From: Variovorax paradoxus
Lineage (GTDB): Bacteria; Pseudomonadota; Gammaproteobacteria; Burkholderiales; Burkholderiaceae_C
Length of the DNA stretch: 64,000 bases
NCBI RefSeq assembly: GCF_009755665.1
Contig: NZ_CP046622.1
Coordinates: 3,410,001-3,474,000 of the forward strand
Direction of reading: 5' to 3'
In this document: in pieces, positions 26,221 to 34,620 of the stretch
How positions within the stretch are numbered: the first letter of the stretch is position 1
How the letters are laid out: each line of letters opens with the position of its first letter
Notes under the pieces: model-generated
Told to the model about the DNA's origin: nothing
The model's input: only the letters and a program-made list of their open reading frames with translations
The model's database searches: none
Translations under genes and position numbers: made by a program

Positions 26221-27348
26221 ATGCCCTCCCCCGAACAAGACGCGCAGCACATCGCCACCGCATTGCGCCTGGCTTCCGACGCGCTGTTGCTGACCGATCC
26301 GAACCCGCGCGTGGGTTGCGTGCTGTGCGATGCAGACGGCCGCGTGCTGGGCCAGGGCCACACGCAGCAAGCCGGCGGGCCGCATGCCGAAGTGATGGCG
26401 CTGCGCGACGCCGCGGCCAAGGGCCACTCGGTTGCAGGCGCCACGGCCTACGTCACGCTCGAGCCCTGCTCGCACCACGGGCGTACCGGTCCCTGCTGCG
26501 ACGCGCTGATCGCGGCCGGCATCGGCAGGGTCGTGGCATCGCTTGCAGACCCGAACCCGCTGGTCGCCGGACAGGGCTTCGCCCGGCTGCGGGCGGCCGG
26601 CACCGAGGTGCAAACCGGCCCTGGCGCCGCGGAATCGCGCGAGCTCAACATCGGTTTCTTCAGCCGCATGGTCCGCAAGCTGCCTTGGGTGCGTCTCAAG
26701 GTGGCGGCCTCGCTCGACGGCAAGACGGGCCTTGCCAACGGGGTGAGCCAATGGATCACCTCCGAAGCGGCCCGAGCCGACGGCCACGCGTGGCGCGCCC
26801 GTGCCAGCGCAGTGTTGACCGGTGTGGGCACCGTGCTCGAAGACAACCCCCGGCTCGACGTGCGCATGGTCGAAACGCCGCGCCAGCCGCATCTGGTGAT
26901 CGTCGACAGCCATTTGCAGACCCCGCCTGACGCTCATGTTTTCATAGCAGGCCGCCCAGTGTGGATTTACGCAGCCGTCCGCGACGAAGCCCGCGCTGCC
27001 GCCCTGGAAGCACGCGGCGCCACCGTCACCTGCCTGCCCAATGCCGCGGGCAAGGTCGATCTGGCCGCCATGCTGCAAGACCTGGCAGCGCGCGGCGTCA
27101 ACGAACTGCACGTCGAGGCCGGCCACAAGCTCAACGGCTCGCTCATCCGGGAAGGCTGCGTCGACGAATTGCTGGTCTACCTGGCGCCCAAGCTGATCGG
27201 CAGCGGCCTCGACATGGCGAGCCACCTGCACGCCGAAGGGCCACTCACCTCGCTGGAGGGCGCGCTGGCGCTCGAATTCAAGTCTGTGCAGATGCTCGAG
27301 CCCGACCTGCGGATCGTGTCACGGGTGCGCGGGCGCGACAGCTTCTAG
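26221..27348 (+). CDS. ribD: Bifunctional riboflavin deaminase/reductase RibD
   Basis: RibD deaminates and then reduces the pyrimidine intermediate in riboflavin synthesis. The N-terminal deaminase zinc site is HAEVMAL with EPCSHHGRTGPCC, and the C-terminal reductase domain begins near WVRLKVAASLDGK. The 375-residue length is normal. Residues HVFIAG near 239-244 are encoded by an AT-rich repeat-like segment (26932-26948). It starts the rib-nusB-tol gene run, divergent from the pil operon. Confidence 0.95.
   Translation: MPSPEQDAQHIATALRLASDALLLTDPNPRVGCVLCDADGRVLGQGHTQQAGGPHAEVMALRDAAAKGHSVAGATAYVTLEPCSHHGRTGPCCDALIAAGIGRVVASLADPNPLVAGQGFARLRAAGTEVQTGPGAAESRELNIGFFSRMVRKLPWVRLKVAASLDGKTGLANGVSQWITSEAARADGHAWRARASAVLTGVGTVLEDNPRLDVRMVETPRQPHLVIVDSHLQTPPDAHVFIAGRPVWIYAAVRDEARAAALEARGATVTCLPNAAGKVDLAAMLQDLAARGVNELHVEAGHKLNGSLIREGCVDELLVYLAPKLIGSGLDMASHLHAEGPLTSLEGALALEFKSVQMLEPDLRIVSRVRGRDSF
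26932..26948. repeat. AT-rich repeat-like segment inside ribD
   Basis: The minus strand reads GCTATGAAAACATGAGC, which aligns with GCTATCAAAAACAGAGC in ybgC. It interrupts very GC-rich codons of ribD and is translated in frame. I infer another copy of a short dispersed repeat. Whether it is one needs a genome-wide count. Confidence 0.4.
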
Positions 27349-27434
27349 CGTCCAGCCTCGGCGACCGGAGGCGGATTGCACGGCCAAAGCGCCGCGGAAA
27401 GGCCGAGGGCCCCCGCATCTGCGAAAATGTGCAA

Positions 27435-28100
27435 ATGTTCACCGGAATCATCACCGGCGTGGGGCGCATCGCCGCCATCCACGACCTCGGCCCCTCCTCC
27501 TCCTACGGCAAAAGACTCGGCATTTCGGTGCCCAACGGATATCTCGACGATGTAGGCCTCGGTGACAGCATCGCGCTCAACGGCGCCTGCATGACCGTGA
27601 CCACGCTCGATCCGGCGCAGCAGCTGTTCACCATCGACATTTCCGCCGAATCGCTCGACAAGACCGCCGGCCTCACCGAGCAAGGCGCCCGCATCAACCT
27701 CGAGAAGGCGCTGCGCGCCAGCGACCGGCTGGGCGGGCACATCGTGTCGGGCCATGTGGACGGCATCGGCATGGTGAGCCACTTTGCGCCCGTGGGCGAA
27801 AGCTGGGAACTGCGCGTGGTCGCACCGCCCGCATTGGCGCGCTTTCTGGCCTACAAGGGCTCGATCACGATCAACGGCGTGAGCCTTACGGTCAACAGCG
27901 TGAGCGACATCGAAGACGGCGCGGAAATCAGCATCAACCTGATCCCGCACACCGTCGAAAACACCTCCCTCGGCAGCCTCCAGGCCGGCTCGAAGGTCAA
28001 TCTCGAAATCGATACCGTGGCGCGCTACGTGGAGCGCATGCTCCAGGCCGGCGTCCTGGTGCCAACTCCTTCCACGTATTCCAAGGACACCGCCGAATGA
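27435..28100 (+). CDS. ribE: Riboflavin synthase (alpha subunit)
   Basis: The enzyme dismutates two 6,7-dimethyl-8-ribityllumazine molecules to riboflavin. The protein begins MFTGIITGVGRI, the canonical N-terminus, and shows the duplicated lumazine-binding fold with GACMTV and GVSLTVN in the two halves, and GGHIVSGHVDG in the middle. From ATG 27435 it has 221 residues. It is 86 bp after ribD and overlaps the next gene by 4 bp. Confidence 0.95.
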   Translation: MFTGIITGVGRIAAIHDLGPSSSYGKRLGISVPNGYLDDVGLGDSIALNGACMTVTTLDPAQQLFTIDISAESLDKTAGLTEQGARINLEKALRASDRLGGHIVSGHVDGIGMVSHFAPVGESWELRVVAPPALARFLAYKGSITINGVSLTVNSVSDIEDGAEISINLIPHTVENTSLGSLQAGSKVNLEIDTVARYVERMLQAGVLVPTPSTYSKDTAE

Positions 28101-29251
28101 ACGCCTCCGTCACCCCCATCGGCGCGCCCCGCGGCTCGCGGGCACCCGCGCCGATTTCCCCGGTCGAGGAGATCGTGGCCGAGCTCGCCGCCGGCCGCAT
28201 GGTGATCCTGGTGGACGAGGAAGACCGTGAGAATGAAGGCGACATCGTCATCGCGGCGGACCACATCACGCCCGAGGCGATCAACTTCATGGCCCGCCAT
28301 GCGCGCGGGCTGATCTGCCTCACGCTTTCGCGCGAAATGTGCGAGCGGCTGCAGCTGCCGCCCATGGTGTCCCGCAACGGCGCCAAGCATTCGACCGCCT
28401 TTACCGTTTCGATCGAAGCGGCCGAAGGCGTGACCACCGGCATCTCGGCCGCCGACCGCGCCCGCACTGTGCAGGCCGCCGTGGCGCGCAATGCCGTGGC
28501 CAGCGACCTGGTGCAGCCGGGCCATATCTTTCCGCTGCAGGCGGTGGACGGCGGCGTGCTGATGCGCGCCGGCCATACCGAAGCCGGCTGCGACCTCGCA
28601 GCCATGGCCGGCTGCTCGCCCGCCTCGGTGATCTGCGAGGTGATGAACGAAGACGGCACCATGGCGCGCCTCCCCGACCTGCAGATTTTTGCGGCCGAGC
28701 ACGGGCTCAAGATCGGCACCATTGCCGCGCTCATCGAGCACCGCAGCCGCACTGAATCGCTGGTCGAAAAAGTCGGCTGCCGCGAAATCCAGACCGCGTG
28801 GGGCAGCTTTACCGCCCACGCCTTCACCGACAAGCCCAGCCGCGGCGTGCATCTTGCGCTGGTGCGCGGCAAGTGGCAGCCGGACGATGTGGTGTCGGTG
28901 CGCGTGCACGAGCCGCTTTCGGTCCTCGACGCGCTCGAAATCAACCGCTCGCTGCATTCCTGGAGCCTTGACGCCAGCCTCGCGCACATCGCGAATGAAG
29001 GCAAGGGCGTGGCCGTGCTGCTGAACTGCGGCGAAACCGCCGGCGAGCTGCTCGCCCAGTTCGACGGCACCGCGCGCCCCGCGCAAGCCCCCGAGCGCGG
29101 CCGCATGGACCTGCGCAGCTACGGCATCGGCGCGCAAATCCTGCGCGAATGCGGCGTGCACAAGATGAACCTGCTCGGCACGCCCCGCCGCATGCCGAGC
29201 ATGGCCGCAGGCTACGGCCTCGAAATTGCCGGCTACCTCACGAAAGACTGA
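28097..29251 (+). CDS. ribB: 3,4-dihydroxy-2-butanone-4-phosphate synthase with degenerate GTP cyclohydrolase II domain (RibBX)
   Basis: The N-terminal half (to about residue 220) is an intact DHBP synthase that makes the four-carbon riboflavin precursor: [30 protein letters not shown] and [10 protein letters not shown] are all present. The C-terminal half aligns with GTP cyclohydrolase II only in outline. Where the catalytic zinc cysteines (C-x2-GD-x8-C-x-C) should follow RVH there is [16 protein letters not shown], and the RQEGR GTP-binding stretch is missing. So this is a RibBX-type protein with an inactive second domain, and a separate ribA is expected elsewhere. It starts with an ATGA overlap with ribE. 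Confidence 0.92.
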   Translation: MNASVTPIGAPRGSRAPAPISPVEEIVAELAAGRMVILVDEEDRENEGDIVIAADHITPEAINFMARHARGLICLTLSREMCERLQLPPMVSRNGAKHSTAFTVSIEAAEGVTTGISAADRARTVQAAVARNAVASDLVQPGHIFPLQAVDGGVLMRAGHTEAGCDLAAMAGCSPASVICEVMNEDGTMARLPDLQIFAAEHGLKIGTIAALIEHRSRTESLVEKVGCREIQTAWGSFTAHAFTDKPSRGVHLALVRGKWQPDDVVSVRVHEPLSVLDALEINRSLHSWSLDASLAHIANEGKGVAVLLNCGETAGELLAQFDGTARPAQAPERGRMDLRSYGIGAQILRECGVHKMNLLGTPRRMPSMAAGYGLEIAGYLTKD

Positions 29252-29257
29252 CAAGAC

Positions 29258-29725
29258 ATGCAAGGTGCAAACAAGGGAGCGGATGCAAAGCCGCTCGACG
29301 GAAAAGGGCTGCGCATCGGCATCGTCCAGGCACGCTTCAACGCCGACATCACGGACGCGCTGGCCGCGGCCTGCCTCGCCGAGCTCGAAAAGCTGGGCGT
29401 GGCGGCGGACGACATTCACCATGTGCAGGTCCCCGGCGCACTCGAAGTGCCCGTGGCCCTGCAGGCCATGGCCGTGCGCGGCGGCTACCACGCGCTCGTG
29501 GCGCTGGGCTGCATCATTCGCGGAGAAACCTACCACTTCGAACTGGTGGCCAACGAATCGGGCGCGAGCGTGAGCCGCATCGCGCTCGACCATCGCATTC
29601 CCATCGCCAACGCGATCCTCACGACCGAAAACATGGAGCAAGCCATTGCCCGCCAGACCGACAAGGGCCGCGATGCGGCCCAGGTGGCGGTCGAGATGGC
29701 GCAATTGCTGGCCTCCCTCAAATGA
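29258..29725 (+). CDS. ribH: 6,7-dimethyl-8-ribityllumazine synthase
   Basis: RibH condenses the RibB and RibD products to lumazine. The 155-residue protein shows the conserved [28 protein letters not shown] and [12 protein letters not shown] segments. The last holds the catalytic His of the active site. It lies 6 bp after ribBX, and its stop overlaps the nusB start (ATGA). Confidence 0.96.
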   Translation: MQGANKGADAKPLDGKGLRIGIVQARFNADITDALAAACLAELEKLGVAADDIHHVQVPGALEVPVALQAMAVRGGYHALVALGCIIRGETYHFELVANESGASVSRIALDHRIPIANAILTTENMEQAIARQTDKGRDAAQVAVEMAQLLASLK

Positions 29726-30258
29726 CCGAAGACAACAACAAGACAGCAGGCGCCAAGCCGCGCCAGGCACGCACCGGCCTCACCAGCACGGGCGCACGCA
29801 AGGCTTCGGCCAAGTCGAATCGCAGCCGCGCGCGCGAATTTGCGCTGCAGGCGCTCTACCAGCATCTGGTGGGCCGCAACGACGCGGCTGCCATCGACCA
29901 GTTCACGCGCGACCTCGCGGGCTTCCACAAGGCCGACGCCGCGCATTACGACGCGCTGCTGCACGGTGCCATCGAAGGCGCTGAGCAGCTCGACGCGCTG
30001 ATCCGCCCGCTGCTGGACCGCAAGTTCGAAGAGATATCGCCCATCGAGCACGCCGTGATGTGGATCGGCGTGTACGAGTTTCAGCACTGCCTGGACGTGC
30101 CATGGCGCGTGGTGCTCAACGAATGCATCGAGCTTGCCAAGGAATTCGGCGGCACGGACGGCCACAAGTATGTGAACGCCGTGCTCAACGGCCTGGCGCC
30201 GCAACTGCGCGCGGCCGAGGTGGAGGCCGATCGCACTTCCGGCAAGGCTAGAACGTGA
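29722..30258 (+). CDS. nusB: Transcription antitermination factor NusB
   Basis: NusB binds boxA RNA with S10 (NusE) and supports rRNA antitermination. The 178-residue product has a basic, disordered N-terminal extension of about 30 residues (ending [12 protein letters not shown]). The all-helical NusB domain follows, with [25 protein letters not shown] and [10 protein letters not shown]. ribH-nusB linkage is common. Translation is coupled by the 4-bp overlap with ribH. Confidence 0.95.
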   Translation: MTEDNNKTAGAKPRQARTGLTSTGARKASAKSNRSRAREFALQALYQHLVGRNDAAAIDQFTRDLAGFHKADAAHYDALLHGAIEGAEQLDALIRPLLDRKFEEISPIEHAVMWIGVYEFQHCLDVPWRVVLNECIELAKEFGGTDGHKYVNAVLNGLAPQLRAAEVEADRTSGKART

Positions 30259-30310
30259 GGAGCGCCGCCCGGCCGCCCGAAGGCGCGCAGCGCCGTAGCT
30301 TGGGGGTGCA

Positions 30311-31507
30311 ATGAGAATCTCGGCGCGCGCACAGCGCATCGAACCGTTCTACGTGATGGAGGTTGCCAAGGCCGCCGGCGTGCTGGCGCGCGAGGTGGCC
30401 CATACCGACCGGCCGATGATCTTCCTGAACATCGGCGAGCCCGACTTCACCGCGCCGCCGCTGGTGCAGGAAGCCGCCGCACGCGCGGTGCGCGCCGGTG
30501 CCACGCAGTACACGCAGGCGACCGGACTCGACCATCTGCGCGAGCGCATCAGCGGCTGGTATGCGCAGCGCTTCGGCGTCGACGTGCCCGCACGCCGCAT
30601 CGTGGTGACGGCCGGCGCATCGGCCGCGCTGCAATTGGCCTGCCTCGCGCTCATCGAATCGGGCGACGAGATCCTGCTGCCCGACCCGAGCTATCCCTGC
30701 AACCGCCATTTCGTGAGCGCCGCGGATGGCACCGCGGTGATGATCCCGACCACGGCCGACGAGCGCTTCCAGCTCACCGCCGCCAAGGTCGAAGCCGCGT
30801 GGACCGACAAGACGCGCGGCGTGCTGCTCGCCTCGCCTTCCAACCCCACGGGCACCTCGATTGCGTCCGACGAGCTGCGCCGCATCCACAACGTGGTGTC
30901 GCAGCGCGGCGGCATCACGCTGATCGACGAGATCTACCTCGGGCTTTCGCACGACGATGCCTTTGGGCAGACGGCCTTGGCCATCGACGACAACGTCATC
31001 AGCATCAACAGCTTCAGCAAATACTTCAACATGACCGGCTGGCGCCTTGGCTGGCTGGTGGTGCCCGAAGCGCTGGTGCCCGTGGTCGAGCGGCTGGCGC
31101 AAAACCTCTTCATCTGCCCCAGCACCGTGTCGCAATACGCGGCGCTGGCCTGCTTCGAGGATGCGAGCATTGCCGAATACGAACGCCGCCGCGCCGAGTT
31201 CAAGGCGCGCCGCGACTGGTTCATTCCGCAGCTCAATGCGCTGGGCCTCAACGTGCCCGTGGTGCCCGACGGCGCCTTCTATGCCTGGGCCGACTGCACC
31301 AGCGTGGCCGAGAAGCTCGGCATTTCGGGCAGCTGGGATTTCGCCTTCGAAACCATGAAGCGCGCCCACGTGGCCGTGACCCCGGGGCGCGATTTCGGCA
31401 CCGCCGAAACCGGCAAGTTCGTGCGCTTTTCCACCGCCAGCTCGATGGCCCATCTCGAGGAATCCATCGAACGCCTGCGGGCCATGATCGCGAACCCGGC
31501 CCCATGA
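30311..31507 (+). CDS. Class I/II pyridoxal-phosphate aminotransferase
   Basis: This 398-residue fold-type I aminotransferase has the PLP lysine in NSFSKYFNMTGWRLGW, the cofactor motifs GASAALQ and PSNPTG, and the C-terminal substrate Arg in KFVRFSTA. It resembles aspartate/aromatic aminotransferase subgroup proteins often annotated as general aminotransferases, and the substrate cannot be told from sequence alone. It sits between nusB (52 bp) and ybgC (ATGA overlap). Confidence 0.88.
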   Translation: MRISARAQRIEPFYVMEVAKAAGVLAREVAHTDRPMIFLNIGEPDFTAPPLVQEAAARAVRAGATQYTQATGLDHLRERISGWYAQRFGVDVPARRIVVTAGASAALQLACLALIESGDEILLPDPSYPCNRHFVSAADGTAVMIPTTADERFQLTAAKVEAAWTDKTRGVLLASPSNPTGTSIASDELRRIHNVVSQRGGITLIDEIYLGLSHDDAFGQTALAIDDNVISINSFSKYFNMTGWRLGWLVVPEALVPVVERLAQNLFICPSTVSQYAALACFEDASIAEYERRRAEFKARRDWFIPQLNALGLNVPVVPDGAFYAWADCTSVAEKLGISGSWDFAFETMKRAHVAVTPGRDFGTAETGKFVRFSTASSMAHLEESIERLRAMIANPAP

Positions 31508-31962
31508 GCTACGCGTTTCCCATCCGCGTGTACTGGGAGGACACCGATGCCGGCGGCATCGTGTTCTACGCCAACTACCTCAAGTTCATGGAGCGCGGGC
31601 GCACCGAATGGCTGCGCTCGCTGGGCGTGGAGCAGCGAAAGCTGCGCGAGGAAACCGGTGGCCAGTTCGTGGTGAGCGAAACGCAGCTCAAATACCATCG
31701 CCCCTCCCGCCTCGACGACGAACTGCTGGTTACAGCCGATCTCCGACAAATGGGTACGGCGTCGTTGATAATCGGTCAGCAGGTGCTATCAAAAACAGAG
31801 CAAGAACGAACAGGCGCCCCGGCGCCCGTCCTTCTGTGCGAAGGCACCATCCGCATCGGCTGGGTGGACGCCACCACATTGCGCCCCGCGCGCATACCGA
31901 CCCAAGTTTCGGGAACCCTCGAGCGCTCCGGCGGCTCCATGACTCAACCTTTCAAGCCATGA
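31504..31962 (+). CDS. ybgC: Acyl-CoA thioesterase of the tol-pal region, YbgC
   Basis: YbgC is a hotdog-fold thioesterase, first gene of the tol-pal cluster in many proteobacteria. The active-site stretch YWEDTDAGGIVFYANYLKFMERGRTEWLR (split here by description: Asp at about residue 13, then GGIVFYANY) is intact. The C-terminal part carries an unusual segment around residues 94-107 (VLSKTEQERTGAP) encoded by a repeat-like sequence, and the protein runs to 152 residues, slightly longer than the roughly 135 of E. coli YbgC. It overlaps both neighbours by 4 bp. Confidence 0.9.
   Translation: MSYAFPIRVYWEDTDAGGIVFYANYLKFMERGRTEWLRSLGVEQRKLREETGGQFVVSETQLKYHRPSRLDDELLVTADLRQMGTASLIIGQQVLSKTEQERTGAPAPVLLCEGTIRIGWVDATTLRPARIPTQVSGTLERSGGSMTQPFKP
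31784..31801. repeat. AT-rich repeat-like segment inside ybgC
   Basis: TGCTATCAAAAACAGAGC lies in the ybgC coding strand, followed by AAGAACGAACAGG. It is AT-rich in a GC-rich gene, matches the reverse-strand string in ribD (GCTATGAAAACATGAGC) at most positions, and is translated as part of a loop extension. I infer a dispersed repeat remnant. Confidence 0.42.
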
Positions 31963-32681
31963 ACCAAGACCTCTCGATCATCAATCTCCTCCTCCACGCG
32001 AGCTTCGTGGTCCAACTGGTCGTGCTGCTGCTCGTGATCGTCTCGATTGCGAGCTGGGCCGCGATCATCCGCAAATACTTTGCGCTGCGCCGCATGCGCG
32101 CGCTGAACGACGACTTCGAACGCGAGTTCTGGTCGGGCACCAGCCTGAACGAACTGTTCGCATCGGCCGCGCAAAACGCCAAGTTCGCCGGGCCCATGGA
32201 GCGCATCTTCGCTTCGGGCATGCGCGAATACCAGAAGCTGCGCGAACGCCACGTGAGCGACGCCAGCACGCTGCTGGACGGCGCCCGCCGCGCCATGCGC
32301 GCGAGCTTCCAGCGCGAACTCGATGCGGCCGAGCAGAACCTGTCGTTCCTGGCCACCGTGGGCTCGGTATCGCCGTATGTCGGCCTCTTCGGCACGGTCT
32401 GGGGCATCATGCATGCCTTCACCGGCCTGGCCGCGCTCGCTCAGGTAACGCTGGCCACCGTGGCGCCCGGCATCGCCGAAGCACTGGTGGCCACGGCCAT
32501 CGGCCTATTCGCCGCCATTCCCGCGGTGGTGGGCTACAACCGCTTCGCGCGCGAGATCGACAAGATCGCCATCGCGCTCGAAACCTATATCGAGGAGTTC
32601 TCGAACATCCTGCAGCGCAATCTCTCGGCCCACCCGGCCGCGAGCGCGACGGCAGCTTCGGCGACTCCGGGCAACCGCTGA
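31959..32681 (+). CDS. tolQ: Tol-Pal system proton channel subunit TolQ
   Basis: TolQ, with TolR, converts the proton motive force into motion of TolA for outer-membrane constriction and lipid homeostasis. The 240-residue protein has three membrane helices: residues about 15-37 (VVQLVVLLLVIVSIASW), about 130-155 after SVSPYVGLFGTVWGI, and GIAEALVATAIGLFAAIPAVV. These follow the MotA/TolQ/ExbB pattern. It overlaps ybgC by 4 bp and precedes tolR by 15 bp. Confidence 0.95.
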   Translation: MNQDLSIINLLLHASFVVQLVVLLLVIVSIASWAAIIRKYFALRRMRALNDDFEREFWSGTSLNELFASAAQNAKFAGPMERIFASGMREYQKLRERHVSDASTLLDGARRAMRASFQRELDAAEQNLSFLATVGSVSPYVGLFGTVWGIMHAFTGLAALAQVTLATVAPGIAEALVATAIGLFAAIPAVVGYNRFAREIDKIAIALETYIEEFSNILQRNLSAHPAASATAASATPGNR

Positions 32682-32696
32682 ACGGAGGCCGAGCGC

Positions 32697-33134
<438 letters not shown>

Positions 33135-33137
33135 GGC

Positions 33138-34068
33138 ATGTCGCTCGCCCTGGATCGCCCCGAGTTCGCACCACCGCCGCAGCGCGGCACGCCGCGCGCG
33201 GTGCTGCTCGCATTGGTCGCGCATGCGCTCCTGATCGCGGCGCTGACGTGGGGAGTGCGCTGGCGCAGCGACCCCGACGAAGGCGCGGTCGATGCGGAGC
33301 TGTGGTCTTCCACGGTGCAGCAGGCCGCGCCGCGCCTGTCCGCACCGCAAGCGCCCACGCCCGCTCCCGCACCACCGCCGCCCGCTCCCCCCGCCGCCGC
33401 CTCCTCCACCCCAGGTGAAGGCTCCCGAACCCGCACCGCCGCCGCGCGCGCCGGACATCGCACTCGAACGCGAGAAGAAGCTCAAGGAAGAAAAAGAGCA
33501 GAAAGAGCGCGAGCTGGAGCGCCAGCAACAGCAGCGCAAGAAAGAGCTCGAAGCCAAGCAGCGCGCGGAAGACGAAGCCGAGCGCAAGAAGGCCCAGCAG
33601 CAAAAGCTCGCCGAGCAGCAGAAGAAGCAGCAGGAAGTCGAGGCCAAGCAGGCCGAAGCGAAGAAACAGCAGCAGGAAGCGGCAGCCAAGCAGGCCGCCG
33701 CCGACCGCGCCGCAACGCTCAAGCGCATGCAGGGTTTGGCGGGCGCCAGCGGCAGCGACGATTCCAAGGGCACCGCCCTGCGTTCGTCCGGACCGTCGAG
33801 CGGCTATGCGGGGCGCATTGCAGCCGCCGTTCGTCCGAACATCACCTTCCCCGATGCGGAGACGGTCAATGGCAACCCGGCCGCCGAATTCGAAGTGAAT
33901 CTAGCGCCCGACGGCACCATCGTCGGCGTCAAGCTGACCCGATCGAGCGGATTGCCCAGCTGGGACGAAGCCGCCGAACGCGGCCTGCGCAAGACCGACA
34001 AGCTGCCGCGCGACACCGACGGGCGCATCTTCCCGTCGCTGATCGTCTCGCTTCGGCCCAAGCGCTAG
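33138..34068 (+). CDS. tolA: TolA, split by an apparent one-base frameshift
   Basis: TolA links the TolQR motor to Pal at the outer membrane. The start at ATG 33138 gives a convincing anchor (RAVLLALVAHALLIAALTWGV, about residues 20-40) and a Pro-rich linker. The coiled coil (ALEREKKLKEEKEQKEREL onward) and the C-terminal domain with GYAGRIAAAVRPNITFP and ending VSLRPKR lie in the next frame. From start to true stop is 931 bases, one more than a multiple of three. Removing one C from the C6 run at 33387-33392 restores a continuous 309-residue TolA. A sequencing error, a real null or slippage, or recoding could explain it. Staying in the first frame gives an unrelated tail to 34160. Confidence 0.8.
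33387..33392 (+). other. tolA: C6 homopolymer at the tolA frame junction
   Basis: Upstream codons read GCT then CCC CCC in the anchor frame. With only five C the same bases would read GCT CCC CCG CCG, continuing a polyproline run directly into PPQVKAPEP of the coiled-coil frame. The run is therefore the single most economical site of the extra base. Confidence 0.75.
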
Positions 34069-34078
34069 GGTTGAGATC

Positions 34079-34114
34079 TCGCTGCCTTCGGTGCCTGCGC
34101 GCCGAAGGCAGCGA
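34079..34114. terminator. Long hairpin between tolA and the YgiW-like gene
   Basis: TCGCTGCCTTCGG and CCGAAGGCAGCGA form a perfect 13-bp stem with a 10-base loop, 10 bp after the tolA stop. It lies between convergent genes. No clear U-tract follows on either strand, but the stem is long enough to act as a terminator or as a 3' end stabiliser. Confidence 0.6.
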
Positions 34115-34128
34115 AGCGCTGGAGCTCT

Positions 34129-34521
34129 TTACTTTGCCGCCGCGACGCTCAGCCGCTTGACGTCGAGCTCGGCCTTGTTGCCCACCAGATCCTTGTCGAA
34201 CTCGCCCGAAATCTCGACGCGCACCTTGTCGTCGATCTTCACGCCTGGCGGAAAGTGCTTGGCGTCGATTTCCACCTTCATGCGGCCGGTGTCGTCGGCA
34301 AAGGTGTAGTGCTCGCCGCCATCATGCGAAACGATGAAGCCGCGCAGCGTGGCGTGCTGATCGTCCTTGCCGGTGTCGAGCAGTTGCTTGACGGTCATCG
34401 TCTGCACCGTGCTCGGGCCTGCGTACTGCGCAAATGCCGGCGAAAGGGGCAGCACCAGCGCGAGCGACATGCCGAGGGCCAGTGTGGCTTTCTTCAGGGT
34501 CCTGGTGTTGGTATGGGTCAT
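34129..34521 (-). CDS. YgiW/YdeI-type OB-fold stress tolerance protein
   Basis: This 130-residue exported protein has a signal peptide (residues 1-31, ending SPAFA before QYAGP). Then comes the bacterial OB-fold (BOF) domain with TVKQLLDTGKDDQHATLRGF, HYTFADDTGRMKVEID and the closing VRVEISGEFDKD. E. coli YgiW/YdeI homologues are periplasmic and tied to stress tolerance. Ligands are not known. A GAGGAACGATTGCC ribosome site precedes the ATG. It faces tolA across a hairpin. Confidence 0.87.
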   Translation of the reverse strand: MTHTNTRTLKKATLALGMSLALVLPLSPAFAQYAGPSTVQTMTVKQLLDTGKDDQHATLRGFIVSHDGGEHYTFADDTGRMKVEIDAKHFPPGVKIDDKVRVEISGEFDKDLVGNKAELDVKRLSVAAAK

Positions 34522-34620
34522 GGCAATCGTTCCTCCTTTGAACAGCCTGGTTTACAAAGAAACAGATGGACAACCCCCGGCATCCGAATGTTCCCCTGAG
34601 GAACATCCGGCGCCTCTCGC

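Noticed and set aside
33138..34160. Reading tolA straight through to 34160 as one 340-residue protein
   Set aside because: After the C6 run this frame becomes Arg/Gln/Gly noise, while the neighbouring frame holds the real TolA coiled coil and C-terminal domain.
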